The notes under the pieces were generated by a model. That model made no database searches, was not told where the DNA came from, and worked only from the letters and a program-made list of their open reading frames with translations. A stretch of 64,000 bases of DNA from Mycobacterium sp. SVM_VP21 (lineage in GTDB: Bacteria > Actinomycetota > Actinomycetes > Mycobacteriales > Mycobacteriaceae), in contig CP101406.1 in assembly GCA_024758765.1 (NCBI GenBank), forward strand, positions 310,001 to 374,000. Reading direction: 5' to 3'. Below, piece by piece: positions 55,737 through 64,000 of the stretch. The position numbers were made by a program, and so were the translations under genes. Position 1 is the first letter of the stretch. Each line of letters begins with the position of its first letter.

Positions 55737-58700
55737 TCAGGTGTTGAGCAGCGCGGCCAGGTCAGCCAGTTCAGGCAGCTCGTCGGCAACCACGGTGATC
55801 CCGGAACGCACATAGTGGAAGGCGGCTCGCACCTGCAATGCCGGGCAGCCGGTCAACGCGGCCCAGGCCAACCGGTAGACGCCGAGCTGGACGGCGGCGT
55901 GCCGGCGCGCCTCTGGTCCATCCGGGGGCGCGCCGGTCTTCCAGTCCACCACCGTGACACCACCGTCGCGCTCGACGAACACCGCGTCGATCCGGCCGCG
56001 CACCACCCGGCTGCCGATGGCCATCTCGAACGGCACCTCAACGGCGGTGGGAGTGCGGGCGGCCCAAGGCGATTCCAGGAACGCCGCCTGCAGACGGGCC
56101 AGCTCCTGTGCATCGGCGCGGGCGGTGTCGGCATCGGCAGCGCCGGGCAGATCTTCCAGCTCGAAAAGTCGCTCGGCGCCATAGAGCCGCTGAACCCAGT
56201 CATGAAACGCGGTGCCCAACAACGCATGCGGGTCCGGGCGGGACGGGAGCCTGCGACTCAGACGCTGCCCGGCGCCGGTGGGGTCACGGCTCAGCTCGAC
56301 CAGGCCACTGACCGAGAGCTGGGTGGGCAGAACGCGGGCCCGCTGCGTCGTGGCCGTGGCTCGCTCTGCCAGCAGGGCATCCACGTCGGCTGCCCACGAG
56401 CTGACCGAGGGAGTGTCGTCCTGGGGTTCACCGCCCTGGGGTTCACCGGCCTGCAGCTCCGCAACGACCAAAGCCGCGCCACGTTCGATATCATCGCGCC
56501 GGCCGGCCAGCGGATCAACCGGCCATATTTCTTCGTTTACGGTGTCGCCTAACGGATTTTTCTCACCGTCGGCCGACGCCTGCACCCAGTGCTCGACCAC
56601 CCCGCAGGGAGTCCCGGCCTCGGCCGAGCTGTCGATCACCGCCTTGATCTCGGTGAGAAAGTCCGACGGGCCACGCGGCTTGATCTCGCCCTGTCCCCAG
56701 TGGTGGCCAGAGACCAGCAGAGTGTCCTCGGCGCGGGTTACAGCGACGTAGAGCAGCCGACGCTCTTCGTCGACCCGCCGCTGATCCAGGCGGCGCTGAT
56801 GTTCGGAGATGGCGCCGGACAGCTGCTTTCGGTTGGTGACCGCGTTGGTGTCGAGTAGTGGGACACCATGGTCGCCGGGCTGATGCGACGGTCCCAGCTT
56901 CGTCTCTCCTCCGTCGAACCTCGCTGAACCGTCGGGCTGATGCGACGGTCCCAGCTTCGTCTCTCCTCCGTCGAACCTCGCTGAACCGTCGAGTTGGGCC
57001 CGGTCGCCGCGCAGCAGCGGCGGCAGTTCGGCGGCGTCGGAGAGCCAGCTGCGTCGCGACGCAGTCGACGGGAAAACCCGTGCCACCAGGTGCGGTATCG
57101 CGACCACCTGCCACTCCAGCCCCTTGGCGGCATGCACGGTGAGGATCTGGACACGGTCGGCAGCGACCGCCGGCGCCGCCGGCGCCAGCCCGTTCTCTAC
57201 CACGGCGGCGGCGTCCAGATAAGCCAGCAGACCCGGCAGCGCGGCCTGGGCCCCGGCACCCTCGGCGTAACCGGCCACCACATCGGCGAAGGCGTCGAGT
57301 TGTTCGGTGCCTGCCGCACTTGCCGCCACCGGCTGCGCGGCGAGCACCTCACAGTCCAGGCCCAGCACCCGACGTACCTCAGCGACCAGATCGGGCAGCG
57401 GATGCCACAGATGCCCGCGCAGCAGGGTCAGTTCGTCGGCGAGGGCGACGATGCGCCGGTATCCGATGGCCGAATAGCGCTCTGTCGGACCGGGATCGGC
57501 CAGCGCGTCGGCCAGACATGCGGTCTCGGAATCGGGTCCGGCCGTGGCAGCGATCTCCGTGGCCGATACCGGCGTACTGGATTGTTCGGGCCGGGCCAGC
57601 TCGGCGGCGCGTCGCCACAGCGCGGCGAGATCGGCGGCGCCGAGCCGCCACCGCGGACCGGTCAGCACGCGCATCGCGGCCGCGCCGGCGGTCGGCTCTT
57701 GGATCAGCCGCAGCATCGCCACCAGGTCGGCCACCTCCGGCACGGACAGCAGCCCGGCCAGCCCCACCACTTCCACCGGGACGCCTCGGGCGCGGATCGC
57801 CTCGGCCAAGGGCGCGGCGTCTGCGTTGCGCCGCACCAGCACGGCGGCAGTGGGCGGGGCAGCCCCCTCGGCGTCGGCCTGCCGGTAGCACCGCTGCAAG
57901 GCCTCGGCGACCCACTCGTCTTCGGTGACCACGTCGGGCAGCAGCGCGACGCGCACGTCGCCGGGGGCCGCGGCCGGGCGCGGCCGAAGCGATTGCACCG
58001 TGACGGAGCGTCGGCGTGCCTCCGCGGAGATCTCGTTGGCCAGGTGCAGCACTTCCGGCGGGTTGCGCCAGCTGGTCCGCAGCTCCAGGGTGGGTGCCGG
58101 GCTGCCGTCGGAGAGCGGGAAGTCGGTGGCGAATCGGGGCAGGTTGGTCGCCGAGGCGCCGCGCCAGCCGTAGATCGACTGGATCGGGTCACCCACCGCG
58201 GTCAGCGCCAAACCGTCGTCGACACCGCCGCCGAACAGCGACGACAAGGCGATGCGCTGGGCGTGCCCGGTGTCTTGATACTCGTCGAGCAGCACCACCC
58301 GGTAGGTGGCGCGCAACCGGGCGCCGACGGCCTCGTTTGACTGCGCCAGGCGCGCGGCTGTGGCCATCTGGGCGCCGAAATCCATTGCCCGTTCCGCCCG
58401 CATGCGTTGGTGTAGGGCCTCAATCAGCGGCACCAGCTCGGCACGTTCGGTCTGAGTGTCGAGCATCTTGAGCAGCGACTGGTTGGGTTCGGCGCGCTGT
58501 CGCGGGCCCGGCGGCAGGGTGTGCACCAGCCGCTCCAACTCCAAATGCGTGTGGCGCAGTGCGTCGGTGTCGACCAGGTGTTCGGCGAGCTGGCCTGCCA
58601 GCCGCAACACCATTGTGGTGACCGCGGCGGGATCCCGGTCGGTGTGCAATTCCCCGGGATAGCCGCTGACCACGTCGAACGCCAGCTGCCACAGCCCGGT

Positions 58701-59141
58701 CTCGGTGAGCAGGCGGGTGTCTGGCTCGATGCCGAGCAGCAGCCCGTGCTCGCGCAGCAGCGCGCCGGCGAAGGCGTGATAGGTGCTCACCACCGGTGTT
58801 GCCGGCGGGACACCGTCGGTGCCGTTCGCGCCGGATTTATTCGGTTCGGCCGCCATCAGTCCGGCGCCGGCCAACCGCGCCAGCCGGGATCGAACCCGGC
58901 GCAGCAGTTGGCCGGCCGCTTTGCGGGTAAAGGTCAGCCCCAGGACCTGCCCGGGCTCGGCATAGCCGTTGGCAACCAGCCACACCACCCGGGCGGCCAT
59001 CGTCTCGGTCTTGCCGGCGCCCGCGCCGGCGATCACCACCAGGGGGCCCGGCGGGGCGGCGATGACCGCAGCCTGCTCCTCGGTGGGCTGGTGCAACCCG
59101 AGCGCGGCTGCCAGTTCGGCGGGGTCGTAGCGGTTTCTCAT
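55737..59141 (-). CDS. adnB: AdnB, subunit of the AdnAB helicase-nuclease
   Basis: A 1134-residue UvrD-like helicase with a C-terminal RecB-family nuclease. Walker A is GAGAGKTET, motif II is LLDEYQDTGHAQR, motif VI is [24 protein letters not shown], and the nuclease motif is VVDWKTG. AdnAB resects double-strand breaks in mycobacteria and acts in place of RecBCD. The start at 59141 overlaps the adnA stop by four bases, so a longer frame to 59270 was trimmed. A perfect 57-bp tandem duplication (19 residues each) sits at about residues 718-755 in motor domain 2A, before motif VI. Confidence 0.93.
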   Translation of the reverse strand: MRNRYDPAELAAALGLHQPTEEQAAVIAAPPGPLVVIAGAGAGKTETMAARVVWLVANGYAEPGQVLGLTFTRKAAGQLLRRVRSRLARLAGAGLMAAEPNKSGANGTDGVPPATPVVSTYHAFAGALLREHGLLLGIEPDTRLLTETGLWQLAFDVVSGYPGELHTDRDPAAVTTMVLRLAGQLAEHLVDTDALRHTHLELERLVHTLPPGPRQRAEPNQSLLKMLDTQTERAELVPLIEALHQRMRAERAMDFGAQMATAARLAQSNEAVGARLRATYRVVLLDEYQDTGHAQRIALSSLFGGGVDDGLALTAVGDPIQSIYGWRGASATNLPRFATDFPLSDGSPAPTLELRTSWRNPPEVLHLANEISAEARRRSVTVQSLRPRPAAAPGDVRVALLPDVVTEDEWVAEALQRCYRQADAEGAAPPTAAVLVRRNADAAPLAEAIRARGVPVEVVGLAGLLSVPEVADLVAMLRLIQEPTAGAAAMRVLTGPRWRLGAADLAALWRRAAELARPEQSSTPVSATEIAATAGPDSETACLADALADPGPTERYSAIGYRRIVALADELTLLRGHLWHPLPDLVAEVRRVLGLDCEVLAAQPVAASAAGTEQLDAFADVVAGYAEGAGAQAALPGLLAYLDAAAVVENGLAPAAPAVAADRVQILTVHAAKGLEWQVVAIPHLVARVFPSTASRRSWLSDAAELPPLLRGDRAQLDGSARFDGGETKLGPSHQPDGSARFDGGETKLGPSHQPGDHGVPLLDTNAVTNRKQLSGAISEHQRRLDQRRVDEERRLLYVAVTRAEDTLLVSGHHWGQGEIKPRGPSDFLTEIKAVIDSSAEAGTPCGVVEHWVQASADGEKNPLGDTVNEEIWPVDPLAGRRDDIERGAALVVAELQAGEPQGGEPQDDTPSVSSWAADVDALLAERATATTQRARVLPTQLSVSGLVELSRDPTGAGQRLSRRLPSRPDPHALLGTAFHDWVQRLYGAERLFELEDLPGAADADTARADAQELARLQAAFLESPWAARTPTAVEVPFEMAIGSRVVRGRIDAVFVERDGGVTVVDWKTGAPPDGPEARRHAAVQLGVYRLAWAALTGCPALQVRAAFHYVRSGITVVADELPELADLAALLNT
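56877..56990. repeat. perfect 57-bp tandem duplication inside adnB
   Basis: Two identical 57-bp units, 56877-56933 and 56934-56990, lie in the adnB reading frame. Each codes for DGSARFDGGETKLGPSHQP. Because 57 is divisible by three the frame is kept. The insert lies between helicase blocks in a surface loop. Identity at every base points to a recent event or copying from a dispersed element. Confidence 0.95.
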
Positions 59142-62100
59142 GCGCCGCACCCACCGTTGTGGGCCGGGCAGATCGGCCGGACCGGGCAGTGCCGGCACCC
59201 GTCGTTGACGCGGGCGGCGAACTGCGGACCGGCGGTGGCCGCGGCCGCCTGCGCGATCCGCTCCCGCCATTGCGCACCGGTGTCGGGCGTCAGGGGGTCT
59301 TGTTGGCGCTCGGTGGCGCCGACCGTTCCCGGTTTGGCGGGATAGACCAGCCGGCCCCCGCCTGGCCGCTCGTCCGGCCCGATGAGCCCGGCTTCGACCG
59401 CCAGCTGGTAAACCGCCAACTGGGCGTGCTGTTGTGTGTCGTCCTTGCTGACCGGGGTCTTCGCGGTCTTGACGTCGACGACCACCAGCCGGCCGGCGGC
59501 GTCGCGTTCGACCCGGTCGATCCGGCCGCGGAGCCGAACCCCGTCATCACCGGCGTCGATCACTCCGTCGAAGCCGACCTCGGTGCCGACTTCGGTGAGT
59601 TCGCCACGGGTTTGGGCCCGCCATGCCAGAAACGTCTCGATGATGGCGCGATGCCGGTCAAGTTCGTTGGCCGAGTACCACTGCGACGCAAAAGGCAGCC
59701 GCTGCCATGCCCGATCCAACTCGGCCTGCAGTTCCTGCTGGCTGCCTGCGGATTCGGCGACCAACGCGTGTATCACCGATCCGATCGTCGAGCGCAGGTC
59801 GCGACCGTCGGTTCCGCCGTGACGCTCGGCCAGCCAGCGCAGCGGACAGTCCAGCAGGCTCTGCAGAGCCGACGGCGACAAGGTGACCGGTCCGTCGCCG
59901 AGTTGTCGAAGTGGCTCCTCGGTGCTCAACGGCGCCGCGCCGTACCAACTGTTCGGATCGGCACCGGGCACCCCGGCCCGGGCAAGTCGCGCCAATTGCA
60001 TTGCCGCGTCCGCGCGTTCAGAATCGCTGGCCTCGGTCTCCGGTGCGCAGACCACGGCACGCAGTCGGCCCACCAGCCCGGCCGCGGACAGCACCGGCGG
60101 AGCCACCACCGGTGTTGCCGGCGCTGCGTGCCCTTCATCGGTGGCGCAGGCCGCGAGTTCGGCGAAGAACTCCGACGGGAGCTGTTCCTCGGTGCCGCCG
60201 TCCCCGTCGCCGTCGACAGCGGTGATCAGCAGCCGACGCCGTGCCCGGCCCAGCGCCGCCACCAACAGCCGCCGCTCTTCGGCAAGCAGCGGGGCCCGAG
60301 CCGAGACTTCCTCCCCGAAGCCATGCAGGGTGTCCAGGAGCCGCTGGGTTCCCAGCACTCCGCCGCGCGGAACGGTGTTGGGCCACAATCCTTCCTGGAC
60401 TCCGGCGATGACCACCAGATCCCATTCGCGCCCGAGCGCGGCGTGCGCACTGAGCACACCCACTGCCTCCGTGCCCGTCGCGGACTCGGTGCGGGGCGCC
60501 GCCAGTTGCATGGCAGTGACGTACTCGATGAGTCCGGTCAGGGTGGCACCGGCGGTGCGCGCCACGTACTGCTCGGCGAGGTCGAACAGCGCGGTCACCG
60601 CATCCAAGTCCCGCCCGGCTTGGGCGCCGGCAGTACCACCGCGCTCGGCTGCCGACAGCCAACGTTGTTGCAGCCCTGACCGATTCCAGGCCTGCCACAG
60701 CGTGTGGTGCGGGTCGCGGCCGTCGGCGTGGCTGCGGGCCGCGGCCTGCAACACCGCACGCACCCGGCGCAGCGCGCGGGTGTGCACGGCCGGCAGGTCA
60801 CCGGATGCGCCGGTGAGCACTGCCGCGAGGCGGTCGCCGGGATCAGATGGGGTCTCCAGGCGAGCCGTGCCGCGGCGCAGGGTGCGCTGCAGTTGCCGCA
60901 GCGAGATGGGGTCCACCCGCCCGATCGGCCCGCTGAGCAGGGCCAGCGCCCGACGTCCGTCCACGGCGTCAGCGGTGCACTCCAGCACGGTGAGCAGGGC
61001 TGCCACCGCGGGCTGTTCGGCGAGCAGGCCACCGCTGGCCGGTAGCTCGACCGGGATTCCGGCGGCGGCCAGGGTGCGGGGCAGCCGCGCGGCCGCCCGC
61101 GGCACCGACCGGACGATCACCGCCATCTGCGACCACGGCACGCCGTCGATCAGGTGGGCGCGCCGCAGGGTGTCGGCGATCAGGGCGGCCTCGGCGTGAC
61201 TGTTGGCCGCGGTGCGCACGCCCACCGTACCGGCGTCGGGTCCGGTGCCCTCGATGCGACGGGTGGCGCTGGTGCCCGGTAACCGCCCGGCAACGGTGCT
61301 GATGGCCTTGGCCACCGCCGGGGCGCACCGGTGCGACGTCGTCAGCGTCACCACGGGCACCGCGGCTCCGTCGGGCTGCGCATCGTCGGCCAGCAGGACG
61401 GTGGGTTCGGCACCGCGGAAGCCGTACACCGCCTGATCGGGGTCGCCGGCGATCACCGTCCGGTGCACGCCGGCGGCGAGCACCCGCACCAACCGTGCTG
61501 CCTGCGGGTCGAGTTGCTGGGCGTCGTCGACCAGCAGCAGCCGGATCCGGCTGCGTTCGTCGATGAGCAGATCCGGGTCGGTCGCGAATGCCTCCAGCGC
61601 CGCCCCGACCAATTCCGCCGCGCCCAGCGCCGGCGTAGTCGCCTGGGGCGCGGCGGTCCCGACTGCGGCACGCAGCAGCATCACCTGCTCGTACTGCTGG
61701 GCGAACCGGCCCGCGGCCGTCCACTCCGGGCGCCGGCAGCGCTTGCCCAGCCTGGTCAGCTCGGCCGGGTCCACGCCGCGTTCGGCGCAGCGTGCCATCA
61801 AGTCCCGCAGTTCGGTGGCAAAGCCGTCGGTAGCCAGGGCGGCGTGCAGCGACGGCGGCCAGGCGCCGGCTCCGTCCCCGGCAAGCAGCTCCCGGATCAC
61901 GCTGTCCTGTTCGGCGCCGGTAACCAGCCGCGGCGGGGTGGCCTCGGCTCGCCGGGCCGCGCGCTGCAGGACCGCGAAGGCATAGCCGTGCACGGTCCGC
62001 ACCAGTGGTTCCCGGATCGCTTGGCCGCTGTCGGGCCCGCCGGCGGCCAGCAACGTCGCGGTCAGGGCTCCGCGGTCCGCCGAGGGAAGCCGGCCCGAGC

Positions 62101-62278
62101 CCGTGAGCAGCAGCACCGAATTCGCGTCCACGCCGGCGGCGATGTGGGCGGTGGCCAGCTCCACCAGCAGGCGGGTCTTGCCGGTGCCGGGGCCTCCGCG
62201 CACCTGCACGACGCCACGCGCACGCGGATCGAGCGCCGCGGCGACCTGCGCGGTGGGCGATCCCCAATCGTGTGGCAT
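59138..62278 (-). CDS. adnA: AdnA, subunit of the AdnAB helicase-nuclease
   Basis: A 1046-residue helicase-nuclease. Walker A is GGPGTGKTRLL near the N-terminus, motif II is LLVDDAQQLD, and the C-terminal nuclease domain has VVDVKTAKTPV. The end contains CRHCPVRPICP, which with an upstream cysteine (LLDCPLRWLAERH) forms the expected iron-sulfur site. AdnA is the partner subunit of AdnB in end resection. An ATG at 62278 is used; a TTG at 62308 would add ten residues. It is divergent from lipV with a short gap. Confidence 0.92.
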   Translation of the reverse strand: MPHDWGSPTAQVAAALDPRARGVVQVRGGPGTGKTRLLVELATAHIAAGVDANSVLLLTGSGRLPSADRGALTATLLAAGGPDSGQAIREPLVRTVHGYAFAVLQRAARRAEATPPRLVTGAEQDSVIRELLAGDGAGAWPPSLHAALATDGFATELRDLMARCAERGVDPAELTRLGKRCRRPEWTAAGRFAQQYEQVMLLRAAVGTAAPQATTPALGAAELVGAALEAFATDPDLLIDERSRIRLLLVDDAQQLDPQAARLVRVLAAGVHRTVIAGDPDQAVYGFRGAEPTVLLADDAQPDGAAVPVVTLTTSHRCAPAVAKAISTVAGRLPGTSATRRIEGTGPDAGTVGVRTAANSHAEAALIADTLRRAHLIDGVPWSQMAVIVRSVPRAAARLPRTLAAAGIPVELPASGGLLAEQPAVAALLTVLECTADAVDGRRALALLSGPIGRVDPISLRQLQRTLRRGTARLETPSDPGDRLAAVLTGASGDLPAVHTRALRRVRAVLQAAARSHADGRDPHHTLWQAWNRSGLQQRWLSAAERGGTAGAQAGRDLDAVTALFDLAEQYVARTAGATLTGLIEYVTAMQLAAPRTESATGTEAVGVLSAHAALGREWDLVVIAGVQEGLWPNTVPRGGVLGTQRLLDTLHGFGEEVSARAPLLAEERRLLVAALGRARRRLLITAVDGDGDGGTEEQLPSEFFAELAACATDEGHAAPATPVVAPPVLSAAGLVGRLRAVVCAPETEASDSERADAAMQLARLARAGVPGADPNSWYGAAPLSTEEPLRQLGDGPVTLSPSALQSLLDCPLRWLAERHGGTDGRDLRSTIGSVIHALVAESAGSQQELQAELDRAWQRLPFASQWYSANELDRHRAIIETFLAWRAQTRGELTEVGTEVGFDGVIDAGDDGVRLRGRIDRVERDAAGRLVVVDVKTAKTPVSKDDTQQHAQLAVYQLAVEAGLIGPDERPGGGRLVYPAKPGTVGATERQQDPLTPDTGAQWRERIAQAAAATAGPQFAARVNDGCRHCPVRPICPAHNGGCGA

Positions 62279-62336
62279 GCCGCCTATGAGAGCACTGCCC
62301 TCCGACAAGTGTGGGCGCGGCTGGCACCATCGACGG

Positions 62337-63125
62337 GTGAATCCCGATCATCGACTGCATGTGCACCGCTACGGCCCGGACGCACCGGTGGGGCTCCTGG
62401 CGGTCCACGGGCTGACCGGTCACGGGGCGCGCTGGCGCTACGTGGCCGAGCAGCTGTCCGACATTGCCGTCGCCGCGCCGGACCTGATCGGCCACGGGCA
62501 CTCGTCGTGGGCGGCCCCGTGGAGCATCGACGCCAACGTCGCGGCGCTGGTGGCGCTGCTGGAGGGCACCGCTGACGGCCCCATTCCGGTGGTCGCGCAT
62601 TCCTTCGGCGGTGCGATCGCGCTGCATCTGGCCGCGGCACGGCCCGACCTGGTCGACGCGCTGATCCTGCTCGACCCGGCGATCGGCCTGGACGGCGAGT
62701 GGATGGCCACGATCGCCGCCGCGATGCTGGCCTCCCCCGACTACCCCGACCCCGCCGAGGCGCGGGCCGAGAAAGAGAACGGCGCCTGGTCCGACGTGGA
62801 TCCCGGCCTGCTCGACATCGAACTCGATGAGCATCTGGTCGCGCTACCCTCGGGCCGCTTCGGTTGGCGTATCAGCGTGCCCGCGATGATGTCGTACTGG
62901 AGCGAGTTGGCCCGCGCTATCGTGCTGCCGAAATCCACGCCGACCACCGTGGTCCGGGCCACCCGCACCTCGCCGCCGTATGTGGAAGCGGCGCTCATCG
63001 ATGGTTTGCGCGATCGGCTGGGCGCGAACTTCCAGCTGGTCGACTTCGACTGCAATCACATGGTCGACCAGGCCCGTCCCGCCGAGGCTGCCGCCGTGAT
63101 CCGCGCGCAGCTGGCCCGGCGCTAG
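62337..63125 (+). CDS. lipV: alpha/beta hydrolase, LipV homologue
   Basis: A 262-residue alpha/beta hydrolase. The oxyanion segment is LAVHGLTGHG, the nucleophile elbow AHSFGG carries S89, and the C-terminal histidine is in CNHMVDQ. It matches Rv3203 (lipV) in order and type and is expected to cleave short esters. The start is a GTG at 62337; the frame is open upstream but that part is antisense to adnA. The alkyltransferase-like gene follows after 11 bp, so the two are one operon. Confidence 0.85.
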   Translation: MNPDHRLHVHRYGPDAPVGLLAVHGLTGHGARWRYVAEQLSDIAVAAPDLIGHGHSSWAAPWSIDANVAALVALLEGTADGPIPVVAHSFGGAIALHLAAARPDLVDALILLDPAIGLDGEWMATIAAAMLASPDYPDPAEARAEKENGAWSDVDPGLLDIELDEHLVALPSGRFGWRISVPAMMSYWSELARAIVLPKSTPTTVVRATRTSPPYVEAALIDGLRDRLGANFQLVDFDCNHMVDQARPAEAAAVIRAQLARR

Positions 63126-63136
63126 GAGCGCAGTCC

Positions 63137-63433
63137 GTGGCGGCCGTCACCGACGAACAGGTCGAGCTGGTGCGCGCGCTGATCATCAGCGTGCCCGCCG
63201 GCCGGGTCACCACCTATGGCGACGTCGCTTCGGCGGCAGGGCTTTCCAGTCCCCGCATTGTGGGCTGGATTCTGCGGATCGACGGCACGGACCTGCCCTG
63301 GCACCGGGTGCTCCTGGCGTCGGGACGGCCGGCGGACCACTTACGTACCGAGCAGCTGGAACGTCTTCGCGCCGAAGGAGTCCTGGCCGTCGACGGGAAA
63401 GTGGATCTGCGCACGCTGCGACACCGGTTCTGA
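63137..63433 (+). CDS. alkyltransferase-like protein (Rv3204 homologue)
   Basis: A 98-residue protein with the DNA-binding fold of O6-alkylguanine-DNA alkyltransferase. The active-site PCHR is PWHR here (P54-W55-H56-R57), so the accepting cysteine is missing and the protein cannot dealkylate. Such ATL proteins bind O6-alkylguanine and hand it to nucleotide excision repair. The N-terminus has VPAGRVTTYGDVASAAG, the family start. The GTG at 63137 is used. It lies 11 bp after lipV. Confidence 0.88.
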   Translation: MAAVTDEQVELVRALIISVPAGRVTTYGDVASAAGLSSPRIVGWILRIDGTDLPWHRVLLASGRPADHLRTEQLERLRAEGVLAVDGKVDLRTLRHRF

Positions 63434-63526
63434 GGGTGGCACATTCGGCGAGCGTGTAATCAGGCCGAAAGAACAGCCCGAGAACCCGCGCTGAGTACAC
63501 GTTCGGCGAGAAGCGAGAAGCGAAGG
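63434..63526. repeat. convergent intergenic region with a short direct repeat
   Basis: Between convergent genes there are two related blocks, CACATTCGGCGAGCG (63438-63452) and CACGTTCGGCGAGAAGCG (63498-63515), followed by an extra GAGAAGCGA. It resembles the other convergent gap at 6078-6245 in style but not in sequence. It may be a terminator or small intergenic repeat. Confidence 0.45.
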
Positions 63527-64000
63527 CTAGAGCGCCAGGCGGACCAACGCCGCAGTGCGGGCCAACCCGGGGAACGCCTCCTCGGTCGAACGCGGATGCA
63601 GAGCATGTACGGCAAGTCGGAACATCAACGCGCGCAGCAACATCTGCGGCCACTCGGGCAGCGTTTCCCAGCGTTCGATCAGCCCGTCGTCGGCATCACC
63701 CCACGACAGGGCATCCACCACCACCACGCCGGCCGCCCACGAGGCGGGCCGCCAGTAGGGCGTGATGTCGGTGATACCGGGCGCGGCGGCGCCGGAGAAC
63801 AGCACCGTGCCGTACAGGTCGCCATGCACCAACTGGCTGGGGCTCTTGGTGGGCTTACGCAAGGTGGCCAGCTGGTTGATCAGGTCGATCGACCGCTGAC
63901 CGTCCACCGACCCCGGGGCTAGCCGTGCACCGGCCTGCAGCGAGGCGAATGGCCGTTCCTCCCAGGCCGCCCGATCCGCGGCGATGAACACGTCGACGTC
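63527..64000 (-). CDS. Rv3205c-type conserved protein (TIGR02569 family), partial
   Basis: The C-terminal 158 residues of a gene whose start is beyond the right edge. They contain SLQAGARLAPGSVDGQRSIDLINQL, then QLVHGDLYGTVLFSGAAAPGITDITPYWRPASW, where HGDLYGTVL and ITDITPYWR resemble the catalytic and metal loops of APH-like kinases, and a helical end with LLRALMFRLAVHAL. The actinobacterial TIGR02569 family has this pattern and no known function. It lies convergent to the alkyltransferase-like gene, as Rv3205c does to Rv3204. Confidence 0.8.
   Translation of the reverse strand, partial: DVDVFIAADRAAWEERPFASLQAGARLAPGSVDGQRSIDLINQLATLRKPTKSPSQLVHGDLYGTVLFSGAAAPGITDITPYWRPASWAAGVVVVDALSWGDADDGLIERWETLPEWPQMLLRALMFRLAVHALHPRSTEEAFPGLARTAALVRLAL

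Noticed and set aside
59142..59270. Upstream extension of adnB
   Set aside because: It overlaps the adnA 3' end in another frame; the ATG at 59141 overlaps the adnA stop by four bases and starts the conserved protein.
59159..61199. Two long plus-strand frames opposite adnA
   Set aside because: Composition is typical of antisense shadow frames, no motif is recognisable, and adnA has all its helicase and nuclease motifs.
60969..62834. 621-codon minus-strand frame overlapping adnA and lipV
   Set aside because: It is rich in arginine and glycine, as expected from an off-frame shadow of high-GC coding DNA, and it crosses two well-supported genes.
63137..63433. Active O6-methylguanine-DNA methyltransferase
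   Set aside because: The accepting cysteine of PCHR is replaced by tryptophan (PWHR), so it is an alkyltransferase-like protein.

Overview
The window is high-GC actinobacterial DNA from a Mycobacterium-type genome. The evidence is a complete mce lipid-importer operon, WhiB7, mycoredoxin, the AdnAB helicase-nuclease, a PGRS-type glycine-rich protein, mycothiol-dependent enzyme families, an F420-dependent luciferase-like enzyme, and gene order matching the M. tuberculosis Rv3193c-Rv3205c block. It is not M. tuberculosis itself: about 31 kb separates nuoN (Rv3158-like, left edge) from the Rv3193c homologue, and the content there differs. A non-tuberculous species is likely; I cannot name it from sequence alone.

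Layout. 1-932: 3' end of nuoN. 972-9353: metabolic accessory genes, namely a flavin reductase; a TetR/PIG-L/Gfo-Idh operon divergent from an APH-like kinase and its translationally coupled partner; and an alpha/beta hydrolase with an F420-dependent oxidoreductase next to a quinone reductase. 9592-10414: a toxin-antitoxin locus with a clear promoter/operator. 10468-13040: a SnoaL-like protein convergent with a steroid 5-alpha-reductase-like membrane enzyme, a small membrane protein and a TetR fragment. 13132-16583: a short-chain fatty acid permease, a mycothiol-linked enzyme pair and a cold-shock protein with a strong terminator. 16584-18053: mostly non-coding, with an internally deleted IS481-type transposase and the initiator tRNA.

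18054-32298 is one long co-directional operon: a small membrane protein, YrbE-type permeases A and B, MceA-F, two Mce-associated proteins, a secreted DUF3298-like protein, a 59-residue membrane protein, two MpaB/DUF2236-type putative heme oxygenases and a tandem two-domain TetR regulator resembling Mce3R. Most joints are 4-bp stop/start overlaps. Together they suggest import of a lipid or sterol, its oxidation, and feedback control, all in one transcript. The ATPase (MceG) is not in the window.

32299-64000 follows the Rv3193c-Rv3205c order: UPF0182 protein, Lon-like PDZ protease, zincin, cyclodehydratase-like protein, ABC1 kinase, whiB7, uvrD2, mrx1, nudC, a potassium-channel-like protein, adnB, adnA, lipV, an alkyltransferase-like protein and the start of an Rv3205c homologue. 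Three insertions interrupt it: an acyltransferase/TetR pair (37784-39282), the large PGRS protein (41659-45927), and a cyclase-STAND-LuxR regulator with a cytochrome P450 (49029-53687). whiB7 keeps an upstream ORF and an intrinsic attenuator. adnB carries a perfect in-frame 57-bp tandem duplication.
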